DNA of 64,000 nt from assembly GCA_018136815.1 (NCBI GenBank), contig CM030935.1, forward strand, positions 3,031,999 through 3,095,998, in the 5' to 3' direction. Each line of letters opens with the position of its first letter. Within the stretch, counting starts at the first letter, position 1. Both the position numbers and the translations under genes were made by a program. The stretch comes from Isochrysis galbana. Its lineage: Eukaryota > Haptophyta > Isochrysidales > Isochrysidaceae. Below are positions 41,881 through 52,760 of the stretch, piece after piece. A model generated the notes under the pieces. It saw only the letters and a list, made by a program, of their open reading frames with translations. It did no database searches and was not told the DNA's origin.

Positions 41881-42985
41881 GTGTGGTGGAGGAGGCTGGG
41901 AGGACGACTAGGGCGTCTCTGGAGTTTCGTCAGATGCGCATGAAAGTTTTCCGCAGGCCCACGCCACCAAATGAAGGCAAGCAAGCCGCCTCGCGTCGTC
42001 GGCGCGCGGCATCGCGCGCTGCGCAAGCTCCCAAGCTAGTGGCTCGCCTCCCCCCGCACTTGGCACCGTGTATGAGCCCTCAGGGCCGTCGGAGGCGGCG
42101 AAACCGAAATCAGGGCGCCCGCGGCGAGCGCTTTGAACAGTGTTCACTTTTTTGCGAACAGTGTTCAAAGTGTTGAACAGCTGCCATAGATAGGCAATAG
42201 GGGCCCATGGGCCTAGTGTCTAGTGTTCAGGTGTTCTTGTTCAGATTCCCTATTGTTGTTCTTGTCCAGCCCTGAGCTCTGTTGTTGTTCATCGTTCTTG
42301 TTCAACGACCTGAACTGTGTTCGGCGCTTAGCGTTCACCACCTCTGCATCTGGCAGAGAGCGCTCTAGGCTCTAGCGTCTAGCGGGTGGGACCAATAAAT
42401 GGACGCTTCTCGCCTGCACCGTTCGTGAGTGCGATGGGCCCCCCGTAGTTGTAGTTAGCAGTGGCAGCCAGAATCTTTAGCAGGTTTTATTTTAATCGGG
42501 TCCGTGATACGACTCGTTTCAGCAAGTCTCATCATGTTATGCAGCGGTGCGTATGTATATGTTTACGCTTACGCCAACAGCAAAGTACACACCCGTACAA
42601 CATGAGGAATAGCATTAAGAGGTGGCATTCTGTTTGCTTGTGCCCTGCAGTGTGGTTTGACTTTGCTTTAGTAACGATTGATTGATTCGCTGGCTACGGG
42701 GTGCTCGCATGGGAGCAGACAAGTATATCCATGGGGGAAAGGGTCGGATGGGAAAACATGGGTCATGTTGCTCGGATGTGGCAACTCAAGCAAGAGCCCG
42801 TCTGAGAACACTGACTCGATAAGGGCAACCTCAACTTCCTAGCAGCCTCCACGGCGGCAGGGGGAGAAGCCCTGGTACAAATCCATGAATATGCAGCGGC
42901 AAGACACTGGCGTCACATAGTATCCCTCAATAAGCATCGAGTGTTGCAAGAGATGGATGTGTTCAATAAATTCAGAACAGTATCC
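41881..42985. other. Intergenic, nothing recognised
   Basis: Repeated GTTC/TGTTC words at 42130-42340 (GTGTTCAGGTGTTCTTGTTCAG type). No gene. Confidence 0.45.
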
Positions 42986-43531
42986 TCACAAGCGGCGGTC
43001 GGCCATCCGTGCACCAGCAGCATACATCACTTCGCGCGGAATAGGCTGGAGAACAGGCCTTTGCCGCCGCTCTTTGATGGTTGCCCTGTGAATTGTCGGG
43101 ACGCGGTCTAAGGGAGCAACTTGAGACCTTGCACCCTCTCGCAATAGCGTCGCCATGGGCCGCAGCTGATTTGTCGGTACTCCAGAGATTGGGCTCGGGA
43201 GTGGCCGCGATGCGTGGGGGCTCGGGTGCAGCCGCGAGCCTATCTTTGCAGCATGGGAGAGCATCGAGCTGGTGGGGTTCATGCGAGACTTGCGGATCGG
43301 GCTGGCACAGATGGTGTTGATCGCGTGGGGTTGGGCCAACGACATTTTGCGAGTGGCCGAGGCGAGCGCCCTGCTGGGCGAATCGGCAGCGAAGCTGACT
43401 CCCCGCCGCAGGATGGAATTCTTTTTGACGGAAGCGAGTTGGGAGCGTATGACCTCCTTGGCCGGGTGGTTGATGACATTGGCGTCGGGCACGATCACGT
43501 TGGCTAGGCAGCGGATCCTTTTGAGCGGCAT
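42986..43531 (-). CDS. Small basic protein with a PP1-docking-like motif, unknown
   Basis: 181 residues from the ATG at 43531 (MPLKRIRCLANVIVPDANV). An upstream extension to 43984 runs through poly-G/C and GA tracts and is not credible. The protein is basic and Ser/Pro-rich, probably disordered. It has SILRRGVSFAADSPSRA near residue 45, which fits the R-x-V-S-F docking motif for protein phosphatase 1, followed by an SP site. Further on are short PIRKSRMNP, SPISGVPTN and ERRQRPVLQPIPREV patches. No domain recognised. Such proteins are often PP1 or kinase-regulated scaffold factors, but that is inference. Confidence 0.45.
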   Translation of the reverse strand: MPLKRIRCLANVIVPDANVINHPAKEVIRSQLASVKKNSILRRGVSFAADSPSRALASATRKMSLAQPHAINTICASPIRKSRMNPTSSMLSHAAKIGSRLHPSPHASRPLPSPISGVPTNQLRPMATLLREGARSQVAPLDRVPTIHRATIKERRQRPVLQPIPREVMYAAGARMADRRL

Positions 43532-43539
43532 GAGCGGAG

Positions 43540-43835
43540 AGGAGAAGAGGAGAAAGGAGCAGAGAGAAAGAGAGAAGAAGAAGAAGGAAGGAAGGAAGGA
43601 AGAGGAGAGAAGAGAGCGAGCTGGCGAGTTAGCGAGCGGGGGCCGTCGCGGCGAGTGGGGAAGTGGGGGGGTTGGGTGGGAGTGGGGGGTGAGGGTCCGT
43701 CTCGCTCGGCAGAAGTCGCGCGTTGCGGCGCCTTGCGGTTGGGGGGAAGGGGGGGGGGGGGGGGGGGGGTGAAGATGGTGGGGGGGGGGAAGGGGGGGGC
43801 GGCGGGGGGGGGGGGGGGGGGGGGCGGAGAGTCGC
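43540..43835. repeat. GA tract followed by long poly-G tracts
   Basis: GA/GAAG repeats at 43540-43610, then G-runs of up to about 22 bases at 43752-43773, 43780-43800 and 43804-43823. Strong G-quadruplex potential directly upstream of the minus-strand gene. Confidence 0.8.
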
Positions 43836-44039
43836 TGGACCCTCTCGAGCGTTCGCACAGAGAGAGCTTCTCTGGGAGCCCCCCCGGTACGAGTTCTTCT
43901 CGTCTGTGCTCGTTTCACCCTAGTGCTGAGGAACCGATGCCGCACGACGGCAACGGAGCCCCCACCACCCTCCCACCCTGCCACCCTGGGAGGAGGCTAG
44001 GAGGGTTGGCGCGGTTGGTGCATGGCTCGTCCGGTGTTA

Positions 44040-44255
44040 TCCAAGGGGTGGCACAATTACTTTTAAGGGCCTTAAAAGTAAGGGCCTTACCCCCATAAGG
44101 GCCTTATGTCACAAGGGCAGGGACACATACGGCCATTGGGCCACTGCAAGCACCTCAACGGTAGTAGGCCAAACTCCAATAAGGGCATTATGGCTGTAAT
44201 GGCCTTACGACAGGGTGTGAGGGGGTAAGGGCAAAGGTAAGGCCTTTATCCGTCT
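44040..44255. repeat. AAGGGCCTT palindrome cluster
   Basis: TTTTAAGGGCCTTAAAA, GTAAGGGCCTTAC and CATAAGGGCCTTATG follow each other within 60 bp, with further AAGGGC and GGCCTTAC words to 44250. Likely remnant of a non-autonomous DNA transposon. Confidence 0.45.
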
Positions 44256-44478
44256 TATTTTTGGTTTTTTTGGGCGTCGACGCCTCTTCTAATTCTAACC
44301 GGCGCCTTCGCCGAGCTCTTCGCCGCTGTGCGGCGCTCTCGTTCTCGTTCTCGTACTTGGACTACAGCAAACAAGCAACAAGCAACACGCAACGCAAACA
44401 CACAAACTCAAGTGTAAGTGTAGTAATTTGCACACACACACGCACACACGCACACGTACGGCCGGGCGCGCGTCGGCG

Positions 44479-44605
44479 ATGAGGGATGCGACGGCGATGC
44501 TAGGCGCGGCGATAGCGAAGAGTGTGACGGCGAGGAGGCGCGCGACGGCGAGGAGGCGCTCGATGGCGACGAGGCGCGCGACGGCGACGGCGATCGGCAA
44601 GGGGG
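44479..44605 (+). repeat. Minisatellite, about 18 bp unit
   Basis: Units of the type GCGACGGCGAGGAGGCGC and variants (GCGATGGCGACGAGGCGC) repeat imperfectly about six times. Confidence 0.6.
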
Positions 44606-44915
44606 TAAGGAGGGGATGTGCGGTGGTCAGGATTCGCCCCCCCGGGGGCAGAAAGACAGACAGGCTAAAAACAAAAACAGGTCAAAAGGTGCTGTACGCA
44701 TTGCAGCGACTTCAGTGGCCTGCACCACGCAAAGCTATGCGCCCACCTGGACCTATGCCCCCTAACTCACTCATGCGCGGCAACATCCGGCCACTCAGAC
44801 CTTCTTCAAAGCAAGGGGGTAAGCGAGGGGATGTGCGGTCAGGATTCGCCCCCGTGGGGGGGGGGACCCGCGGCCCGCGGCCCGCGGACCCGGGGCTTAT
44901 GGTTCGCAAATAGAT
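44606..44915 (+). other. Duplicated segment flanking a cysteine/histidine-rich coding scrap
   Basis: GGGGATGTGCGGT...CAGGATTCGCCCCC occurs at 44611 and again at 44825. Between them a frame reads RCCTHCSDFSGLHHAKLCAH, which looks like a zinc-finger piece of the kind found in transposon proteins. Too short to assign. Confidence 0.3.
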
Positions 44916-45083
44916 GTTATGACTTTCTAAATAGTATCGTTGCGAGCAAGCGAGAGAGAGCGCTCAGGGTTTCATGGTAGTTAGTAGTTAGACATATATG
45001 ACAATATTATAGTAGTATTTTGTACAATCACACGAAATTCGAAACCTGAAGGATTATATATACGGTTATGCGGTTGCTCACAA

Positions 45084-45706
45084 TCAAATTAAAACACTCC
45101 TCGAGGGCGTGTCAACGTGAACCCATACGCCCTGGAAGCGCCGCAGCTCGCTTGCTCTTGCTCTGCCGCTGCTTCGAGCGGCCGCTTGTGCAGCCGCTCC
45201 TTGCGGGGCCGGCTGCCCGACCACCGATCCAGATGACCAGACGTAGCCGCGCACCACCCTCGTGATGGCGTTGCGCAGCCAGCCCTCGACGACAGCCTCC
45301 GGGTTCATTTCCAGCCGCATGCTGGAACGCTCCACTGAACGCTGGCTTGGCCCACGCCCCCTGCTGCCGCCGCCCACAGCACCACCCATGCCCGACTCGA
45401 CCCAGGCGCGAAAGTCGCTCTTGTCCTTCTCAGTGATGTCGCTCTCTGTCGCCCAGCGCTTGCCGTACCGGGGATCGTTGGAAAAGATCTTCTTGCTCCT
45501 CTTGTCGCCCGCGCGCTGCCTGTAACTCAATGCGAGGCGATAGCCGCCATCGTGGCCGCCAGCAGCTCGCACTCGCACGCAGAAGGTGGCAGAGGGAGTC
45601 CAGTCTTCACAGCCTAAGTGGGCAGAGGGAAGTGGACTACAGTTAAAAATGGCCGGTTGGGGCAGTTCAGGGAAGATTCCCACTCACCCGCTGCGCGTGG
45701 AGCCAT
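45084..45706 (-). CDS. Unknown protein, two exons proposed
   Basis: Exon 1 is 45688-45706 (MAPRAA) and exon 2 is 45084-45613, joined across a 74 bp GT-AG intron in phase 1 into 182 residues. The body reads CEDWTPSATFCVRVRAAGG, GYRLALSYRQRAGDKRSKKIF, DPRYGKRWATESDITEKDK and FRAWVESGMGG, then a Gly/Ser/Arg-rich low-complexity piece, a helical MNPEAVVEGWLRNAITRVV and a basic tail. No known domain recognised. Exon 2 has clear coding character; the tiny first exon is less sure, and a longer N-terminus in an upstream exon is possible. Confidence 0.45.
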
Positions 45707-46491
45707 GCCGATGGCGGCTCCGTAGGGCAACTCGACGGGCCCGACACGATGGGCGGGGGCTTCGCCTCGCCGGCCCCCTTTTTTCACGTGAACGCTTTGA
45801 ATTCACAGCAGTTTTATAGTTAGAAAATTTGAAATTTAAGATATAAATTCAAAGCCCCCGCTCATGCGACGGAGTACGTTCCCTTCTCCCAAGTTCATAT
45901 ACGTCATAAAGAAACTCCAACAGTGAGAGTGGGAAAAGACCAGTCAGACCAAGGACGCTCTTAGAGAAACAAGCTTGTAACTGATCTAGGTAGGCCCTTG
46001 AATACGTATTGCACAAACAAATTCAACAACTACTCCTACTCTAGGGCAGAGACGAGCTGGATGGTTACTGGGAAGGAGACCTTTCCCGGAAGCTTCCCTC
46101 GATCCCCCCCCCCCCCCCCCCCCCCCCGCGCGGCCCTTCCACACTTGCCTCGCCCTCGCTGTCTATCAGATTATCATATTCCCTTCCTCTACATACTCTA
46201 CGGGGGCTCTGCTTCCCTCGACGTCCCCCCTCCCCACCGTCCCGTCGCAGGCGCACCGCCCGGTATGCCCGCCTCCGCCAGCCACGCCCCTTCCTCCTCT
46301 CACTCGGCTGGCGGGGAACGGGCAGGGGGGACGGGACGCGGGGTACGGGACACGAGACGTGGAGCAACACACGTGGCACCCCGCCGCCCGCCTGCCCCAT
46401 CCCCCCCACCTCTGGCCCACGGCCCCATGTCCCCCCGCCGCCTTTCCCCATCGTACCCCACATCACCCTGCTCTCCTCGTGCACAGCCAGG
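45707..46491. other. Intergenic with poly-C tract
   Basis: AT-rich around 45815-45850, poly-C at 46107-46126, then very GC-rich sequence before the next gene. No gene seen. Confidence 0.45.
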
Positions 46492-48049
46492 ATGAAGGGA
46501 TCGACTCCGTCTCTCGACGTGCGGCTTACAAGATCGCAGTCAGGCAACATCCTAGACATCGACTTTGTTGGAGGTGAGGCATGCGTGGGGACCAGGCGCC
46601 GTCGCCTTCCAGCCATGGTCTCAAGGCGCGCAGGCGCGACCCACGTGTGGTCGAGTAGACTGTTATCCCCAGGACACGATCCCCCACGGCCATAGGTGTG
46701 GCTGATGTGGGGAATGGATCAGTTCCAGCAGTAATGCCGGCGCCAGCCGTCCCTATTGGCGCGCCTATCACACCGAGCACAGCCATTGTTCCTAGCGGAC
46801 GCAAACTCAAGATTTTGGTGAGCTGCGCGCTGCATGCGGACTCAGGGCCTCCCGATCCGACAAGTCCCTCCTGACACATGCGAGACGGGCAGGACTTGCT
46901 TTTGGTGCACAGTCATCGCCATCTCCATATTATTCGGGATGGCTCCTTGTTCTTCTTCATTCGAGGTGATGAACTCCCGCAACTTCTTTCCCTGCCCCTA
47001 CAGGAACACCGTGTGCACAAGGTGGAGATGCGTACAAAGGAGAGCGGCGAGAGCGAGGAGGAGCTAGTGGTGTCGAATTTACGGCCATTCACACTCAAAG
47101 TGGGAGTTCATGACGCAAATGATGTGCCGATCCTCGACTGCTCCCTCCCGCTCCGTGCCACCCTGCTGTATGAAAACGGCGCTACGGTCAAACAGGTACA
47201 TTGCCTCACCTCCTCGATTGGGACGATTTTCTTGGCTGTGTACCCGTCTAAGCGCCGTAAGTGTAACACTTAGCCGTTCCACTGCAATGCCTCTGATCAG
47301 ACAAGCCTTTCGGAGCCTTTGCTCGTCGGGGAAACGGACGTCGTGGCTTTGCAGGGTGCAGCCACTTTCAAGCTCCGCATCACGTCCTTGTCCAGCCATC
47401 GCGACAAGCAGCGTTTCCGAATCCAGGTCGCTCCACAGGACGCCAATGTGTTGAAGATTGAGCCCAGCCTCAACGTCGTGGTAAGTGAACTGCTCATGCT
47501 GAGAGATCCCGTGTTCACACACTTCGAGCAGCTTGCAGACTTAATGCCGCGCCAGCAGGTGTTTACTAGGGTTGGGCGATGCCCGGAAAGTCCATACGAC
47601 GCCGTCAACGATGCCCAAGCCTCATTCAATCATGTGCCCCTCCCTCAGACGGATCCTATGAAGAGTGTTACAAAGCTCGGCCGATCGATGCCGGCACCGC
47701 CTGCGCCGCCACCGGCTACGACGACCGAGGTCAATAACAATGCTGCGTTGGAGGCCGCTACGCGCAAATGCCGTGACACCTTGGAGGTGAGGGGGTGGTT
47801 TCCTTTTTCGCACATTCTTCGAGCCTGCCACAACACCATAGCCAGCAGGCGCTGCGCGCCTTCACTGTACCTCACATCATGAAGGTTCCGAAGACATTCA
47901 TATTCCGCACATCGTTCTGATTATGTGTGCAGGCACACGCTCATCAGATCCAGCAACTTCAGGATTTGCAGGCTGACCTATTGAACGAGTTGCAAGCGGT
48001 AAGCACCCTGGCGGAGCGAGTGGTCCGTGCGAAGACTGCTGCAGCGTGA
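46492..48049 (+). CDS. Six-exon protein with a beta-sandwich-like domain and C-terminal coiled coil, unknown
   Basis: Exons 46492-46573, 46696-46817, 47004-47195, 47301-47480, 47649-47786 and 47933-48049 join in phase to 276 residues; all introns are GT-AG. The front is Ser/Pro-rich with VPAVMPAPAVPIGAPITP. The core (residues about 69-190) alternates strands: EELVVSNLRPFTLKVGVHD, PLRATLLYENGATV, then GAATFKLRITSLSSHRDKQ and RFRIQVAPQD. This looks like an immunoglobulin-type or transcription-factor-type beta sandwich with an ENG-x-x-V turn. A TRKCRDTLE helix and a final QIQQLQDLQADLLNELQ coiled coil follow. The six-way phase agreement is strong evidence for a real gene. I cannot name the family. 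Confidence 0.7.
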
Positions 48050-49008
48050 ACTGATCGACGTTAGCATAATATGCAAAACCTTAGCGCTTGGAGCCCGGTC
48101 TCGACACACGGGCTTCGCTGAGCGACTCGAATGGTGTTGCTATTGACTTGCTTGGATTGCCATCACGAGAAGTGGTAGCCCGAGCTTTCCAGTTTGTTTC
48201 CGCTACGGCTGAATGTACATGCCCACGAGACACTGATCAAATCGGTGCTAGCGCGAGTGAGAGTGCGACTATCACGCCTGTATGTGAGTCAGTAGAGTGT
48301 ATGCATGTTTATCGGCCAGTGTATTGTTAGGCTAGGCGATCTTGTTGTTGTTGTGCTGAGCGGCCAACCCATGCACAGCACATCTACCTCGCTCTCCGGA
48401 AGACGTGAATGTACGCGAGCTTTTTTTTGCGTGCACTTCCCATGGGTTGCTTGTGTGGATTGGCGGCTCTCTATTCGTGTTGATGGGATGTGTGATGTGT
48501 ATATGACGGACTGGAGGTTACGGATGGAAGAGGAGGAACCGGATGGGACGGAAGGTAGGCGGCGGAAGGCACGGCCTTTTGGGCATTGGCGGGTTGAACG
48601 GGCTGACCATCTTCCATGGTTGGAAGATGGATGGCGGGTAGTGGCGAGCGCGAGCGCGAGGACGGAGCGGACATAGCGGACAGCGAGGGTGAGCGGGTGA
48701 GTGAGTGGATTTGGTTGGTGTTGTAAGATTGCTTGTTACGACGGAGCGAGAGCGAGAGTGAGAACGAGGGAGCGAGGGACGACTGGGGCGAGGGACGAGG
48801 GCGACAGAGGCCGACAAGCTACCTATCCGACTAGTCCGACAACAATCCGAGACACGCACTCTCGACTTTCACCCAACATCCCCCCACACGTATCTTTCCC
48901 CACTTGGACGGGGAAGACACAGAAGGAAGGAAACAAGGACAAGGAAGAGAAAGCCGACAAGAGAGCGACGATGCGACGGAAGAGCCGACGGCGAACGGCG
49001 GTTACCGC
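48050..49008. other. Intergenic, nothing recognised
   Basis: GAGCGAGAGCGAGAG-type short repeats around 48650-48800. No gene. Confidence 0.45.
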
Positions 49009-51790
49009 GAACGAGTAGGTAGAAAAAAAAACTTCTTAATATTCACACCGCGCGCGCGGCTCTGCGACATTTCCCTGACAGCCGCGCCCGCGTCCCTTAT
49101 CACTCCCTTACACTCGCCTTGCGGCTCGTCCCCTCGTGCTCTACTTAGGGGCTCCATGCTCGGGGTTTCCAGGGGCAGGCGGCGTGTACCGATCTCCGGT
49201 GGTCGAGTTCTCAGCCTTCTCTCGTTCCATCGGACGATCAGTTTCTCTTGTGGTTCTCGTGGTTGTTGGCACATGAAAAGTGGGTATGGGGCTGTGTTGC
49301 GCATTGAGCCTGTGACGTGGGGTCATGAGGGCGCTGGGTGCGGCGTTCGCTGGAAGGTTAAGCTAGTCTTTCAGCTATGTCGAGTGCTTGTGCCACCAAA
49401 TTCAGGTTTGTGCTCATTACGAGGGCACCTTTTGTGTTCACTCTGAATATCGGGGCGCTGAGGCCTCGTGTGTCTTTGATCTTTGGCCTTCTGCCTCGGG
49501 AGGCTTGTTTAGTACGCGTTAGCGAGTTTTCGTTTGAGGGTTCGAGGCCGCGTACGAGGATTGTAAACCTGGTCAGAGTGCGTTCGATAACGGAGGGCGG
49601 GTTCTTGCAGCAGTTTTTTGATTTGCGCTCCCCGCGGGCTCGGGTTCGCGCTTAGGTATACTGAGATAATACGATACTGTTTTTCGTCTATGTCTACATC
49701 GATTGCTATGCATCTTCCTTTTAGGATTACATGAACTGAATCTACTCTAGGGGTTACTCTGCAGCATGAGCTGCGAATCGCCACCGCGACCCCGCTCGCT
49801 GAGTCCGCTAGCTCTCCCGGTGAGGCAAACCAATGCCATCCGAGGAGGGACGCTGTTCTATGTTGACGGAGGTGAGAGCCGTCTTCATAAGCGTGTAGTT
49901 CTTGGAGAAGGAGAATGTCTACCCCCGCTTTGCGCGCCTGTGACAGAACTGCGGCAAGTTTACCGCCTTTAGTTCCGTTTATGTTGTATGTCGCTACTCG
50001 GATGGGTCCTTCACCTGGGTATCCGAGGGTGGAATCAAAGGTGAGTCGTGGTCGTGGGGGGACGTGTGCGCGCTGGGTGGTTAGCACAAGTTTCGCGATT
50101 ATTGCGAGCGCGTACTCAGGGTGGAGGTAGAGGCAAGTCGGGCCGTTCAGGCAGACCCCCGCGATCTTCTTGTGTTGATGTAGGCGGCAGCGGATCGTGC
50201 ACTTGTTGTCGATCCATGCACCTGGGATCTCGTGGGAGAGGTTGCAGCGGACTCCGCGCTTGTTGCGGAGGCATATTCCTTGGGTGAACCTGGCGCATTG
50301 CTTAGGAGGGGCTTTGCCTAGCGCCTCGTGCGCTGATTTAGGGCGAGGCGTGGCTTTCCAAGCTTCATTGCGCTCCCTGCGTTTGGCGGCTTCTGCCTCG
50401 CATTCGCAAAGGCGGTGCATCGGCGTGAGGCCGCGTGCCATTTCGGGGCGCCAACCCTTGCAGCCTTTGACCTTTGAGTGATCCGTGGATCGCGAGCTTG
50501 TGCGGCGATTGTAAGGCGGGGGGCATTTGTAGGGGTTTACACGCCAAAACGGCGTAGTTGATGGGGACTGTCTTGCCGTCGATCGATAGTAGCAGCTTGC
50601 GCGGAAAGTTTCCGTTCAGGAAGGTCCCTTGCGTCGCCGAGATGTAGAGGTGCCAGCGGGCTGAGTGGGCCACCTTGGACACGAAGGTTCCAGATTCTCC
50701 CTCGAGCTTCATGCGCTCGCGGTTGCCTTTGAGGAATGTGAAGCCGTTGCTTTCGATCGCCTTGACGATAGTAGTGCTCAGGGTGATTTTAGACGCTTGT
50801 GCTAGGCCTTCTGCTTCGACGACCAAGTGTGCCGCTACGTCTTGGAGCGCGTCGTACAGGGCCTTGCGGTTTGAAGTGCCTTTCTTGTTGATCTTGTCTT
50901 CGATCGAGTCGATTTTAGTGCGTACGGCTATGTCTGTGCCTTGGATGCGGATGTGAGTTTGCTCACCATATTTCGCCATTTCGCCTGGAATTGTTGTGCG
51001 CAATCTTCATTGACTGCGATGTGCCACGGTCCCCTGTTTGAGCGGGCCCAGAAGTCTGGCTCAGGGTCTACGCCCTCGAGCTCTAGGAGTAGTTCAACAA
51101 TGGCAGCGTAAACCGCCGTGTCGTTGAGTACGAGGTCCCCATCTTGATGGAAAGAGAGTTCGAAATTGGCGTCTGAGTCGGGCATTTGTTCAACATCTTC
51201 TTGGTCTGGGTCCTGTGTGTCAGGGGCGAGTGGGACGAGGGTCAGATGTGGCGTGGAGTGAGGCCGTCGAGGTGCGTGTGGGGAGGAGCTGTGGGGTGGG
51301 ACAGTGGGTGTAGGTGCTGCTTGGTCTGTTCTGGTGCCGCAGAGCCTTGTGATGTGCGTGATTTGGAGAAGTCCTGTCAAGTGTTGGTGTTGGTGCCCAT
51401 AAGGGCCGCCTGGTCTCGGGCCGCGCTGCCTTGGCAGCGCGGCCGTCGCCAGGGCGGGAGGGGCCTCTGCCATAAGGCATGCCCATTGGAGGAGTGGCCC
51501 TGTGGGCCTGTACATGTTCTGCTGAAGTCTGCAGACAGCTGCCCCCCATGGGGGGGGCCAGCATGGCTGCTGTGCTTGGTGCGGCCGGGGCCGCGGGCCG
51601 TGCGGCGCGACGGGGGTCGCGCGCACCTGCTCGGCCTCTGATGGCGGGCGCGGTCGCTTCGACAGCGACTGCTCCATGGGGGCTGGGGGGCCGCCCTCGG
51701 CGGGGGACCCGAAGGAGAGGAGGGGAGCGGCGGCGCGCGGCGCGCTCCATGGCAACTGACTATAAAGTTAGTTGAACGAGTAGGTAGAAA
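49009..51790 (-). mobile_element. Internally deleted LINE with a 17 bp target duplication
   Basis: GAACGAGTAGGTAGAAA stands at 49009-49025 and 51774-51790 and brackets the element. Minus-strand 5' end: AACTAACTTTATAGTCAGTT then ATGGAGCGCGCC. 3' end: GTGAATATTAAGAAG and a T-run. It encodes the N-terminal Gag-like part, CCCH zinc fingers and the start of an endonuclease, then jumps to the last 70 residues of ORF2. The whole reverse transcriptase is missing. The duplication shows insertion by target-primed reverse transcription. Confidence 0.85.
49377..51755 (-). pseudogene. LINE polyprotein remnant: Gag-like part, CCCH fingers, endonuclease start, ORF2 C-terminus
   Basis: Three reading-frame changes are visible on the minus strand. 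From 51755 a proline-rich region leads to a helical segment (NEDCAQQFQAKWRN at about 51000). A frame change leads to GTDIAVRTKIDSIEDKINKKG and a beta-rich part with FLNGNFPRKLLLSIDGKTV. After a shift at a run of six G/C (50518-50523), the frame CKGWRPEMARGLTPMHRLC leads into CCCH-type fingers (CARFTQGICLRNKRGVRC, CRLHQHKKIAGVCLNGPTC). Without a break follows the endonuclease start (RVATYNINGTKGGK, VDILLLQELHAYEDG). At about 49600 it joins, in another frame, the LINE C-terminus (TRFTILVRGL, NLVAQALDIAERLA). In the intact element, Gag and Pol parts seem to form one long protein. Confidence 0.75.
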
Positions 51791-52124
51791 GTAAGGAGGG
51801 AATCTACGTGCGTAAACCGAAAGGGGCGAGAGGGTAGGCTTCGCGCGGGGGGAAAAGTCCGCAGCGACGAACACCTACGACGAGAGCGAGAGCAGGCGCG
51901 GGGGAACGACAGCAAGGAGGGACCAAAGACCGAGCAAGGCCCAAGGTGCAAAGGAGCGAAACAGGAGCGAGACAGGCCACAAAGGGGCGCGACGGCAAGG
52001 AGCGAGGGGCGAGTTACGAGTGAAGAGTTCTACAAGTTACGAGTAAAACTCCGCGGCAACAAGAACGACTGGGCTCGAAGACGCCTAAGGTCGGAAGTCG
52101 ATCGCGGATGCGACAGTATAAAGT
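51791..52124. other. Intergenic, nothing recognised
   Basis: Short GGGCGAGAG-type words; no gene. Confidence 0.4.
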
Positions 52125-52205
52125 TTTACAACATGAAATATTCTTCACGTACACGCGGCCATGGACCCACTAACTACTTTCACGTAGCAGCAAACGTTCA
52201 ATAGT
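52125..52205 (-). mobile_element. Diverged LINE 3'-end fragment
   Basis: GAAATATTCTTCACGTACAC, GCGGCCATGGACCCACTAAC and CACGTAGCA match the order and wording of the LINE 3' end at 21005-21065. Confidence 0.45.
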
Positions 52206-52226
52206 AGATAGTAGTAAGAAGGTAAA

Positions 52227-52510
52227 ACCTGAGGTTCAGTTTTTTTCACCCAAGCCTCCCACCCATTTTAAGTAGAAAGTATAGGAGCACCCACCGCCCA
52301 CACTTTGGAGAGTGGTCTGGCGACTTGCCTCCCCGCCATTTCAGGGGGCGCCTTCTCGGTCGGCGAACTGAAGCCAACTACCAACTATTGTTTATCTTTA
52401 TCTTACCCTCATCATTTTATAAAATTGTGGCGGTGCAACTTAAACCTGGGGTTCAGTTCTTGCACCTCAGCCCCAACATTAAAGTATAAAAGTATAGGAG
52501 CGACCACTCT
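52227..52510. repeat. Direct repeat of about 70 bp, 212 bp apart
   Basis: AAACCTGAGGTTCAGTT...AGAAAGTATAGGAGCACCCAC (52227-52295) and AAACCTGGGGTTCAGTT...AAAAGTATAGGAGCGACCAC (52441-52508) are imperfect direct copies upstream of the hAT remnant. Confidence 0.6.
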
Positions 52511-52513
52511 GAC

Positions 52514-52760
52514 ATGAATGAAGGCATTCACCAGGGATGTTCTCGTTGCTGGTGGGCATCGAATCAAAACCAATTTCTACATTGGGCCCAGGTTGCAAGG
52601 ATTGTTATGGGTCTGAGTCCCAATTCTGCCTCAAGTGAACGTGTCTTTTCTTTGTTGACGTGCATGTTTGGTTCTGAACGGTCTTCTTCCTTGGCCGATC
52701 AAGTGGAGGCAGCGGTCATGTGTCATTTTGCGCTACAACAACAACAAGCGCAACAAGGCC
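52514..52760 (+). pseudogene. hAT transposase C-terminal dimerisation domain, remnant
   Basis: The frame from 52514 carries RCWWASNQNQFLHWAQVARI, then LSPNSASSERVFSLLTCMFG and SSLADQVEAAVM. This is the signature of the hAT family dimerisation domain (WW, SSA-SSERVFS, and a closing leucine-rich helix). Only this last domain remains. The RNase H-like catalytic core expected upstream is absent, and the direct repeat lies there instead. The frame continues into low-complexity CAA codons without function. Confidence 0.8.

Noticed and set aside
43532-43984. Long proline-rich N-terminus of the 42986 gene
   Set aside because: Encoded entirely by poly-G/C and GA tracts; the ATG at 43531 starts ordinary protein sequence.
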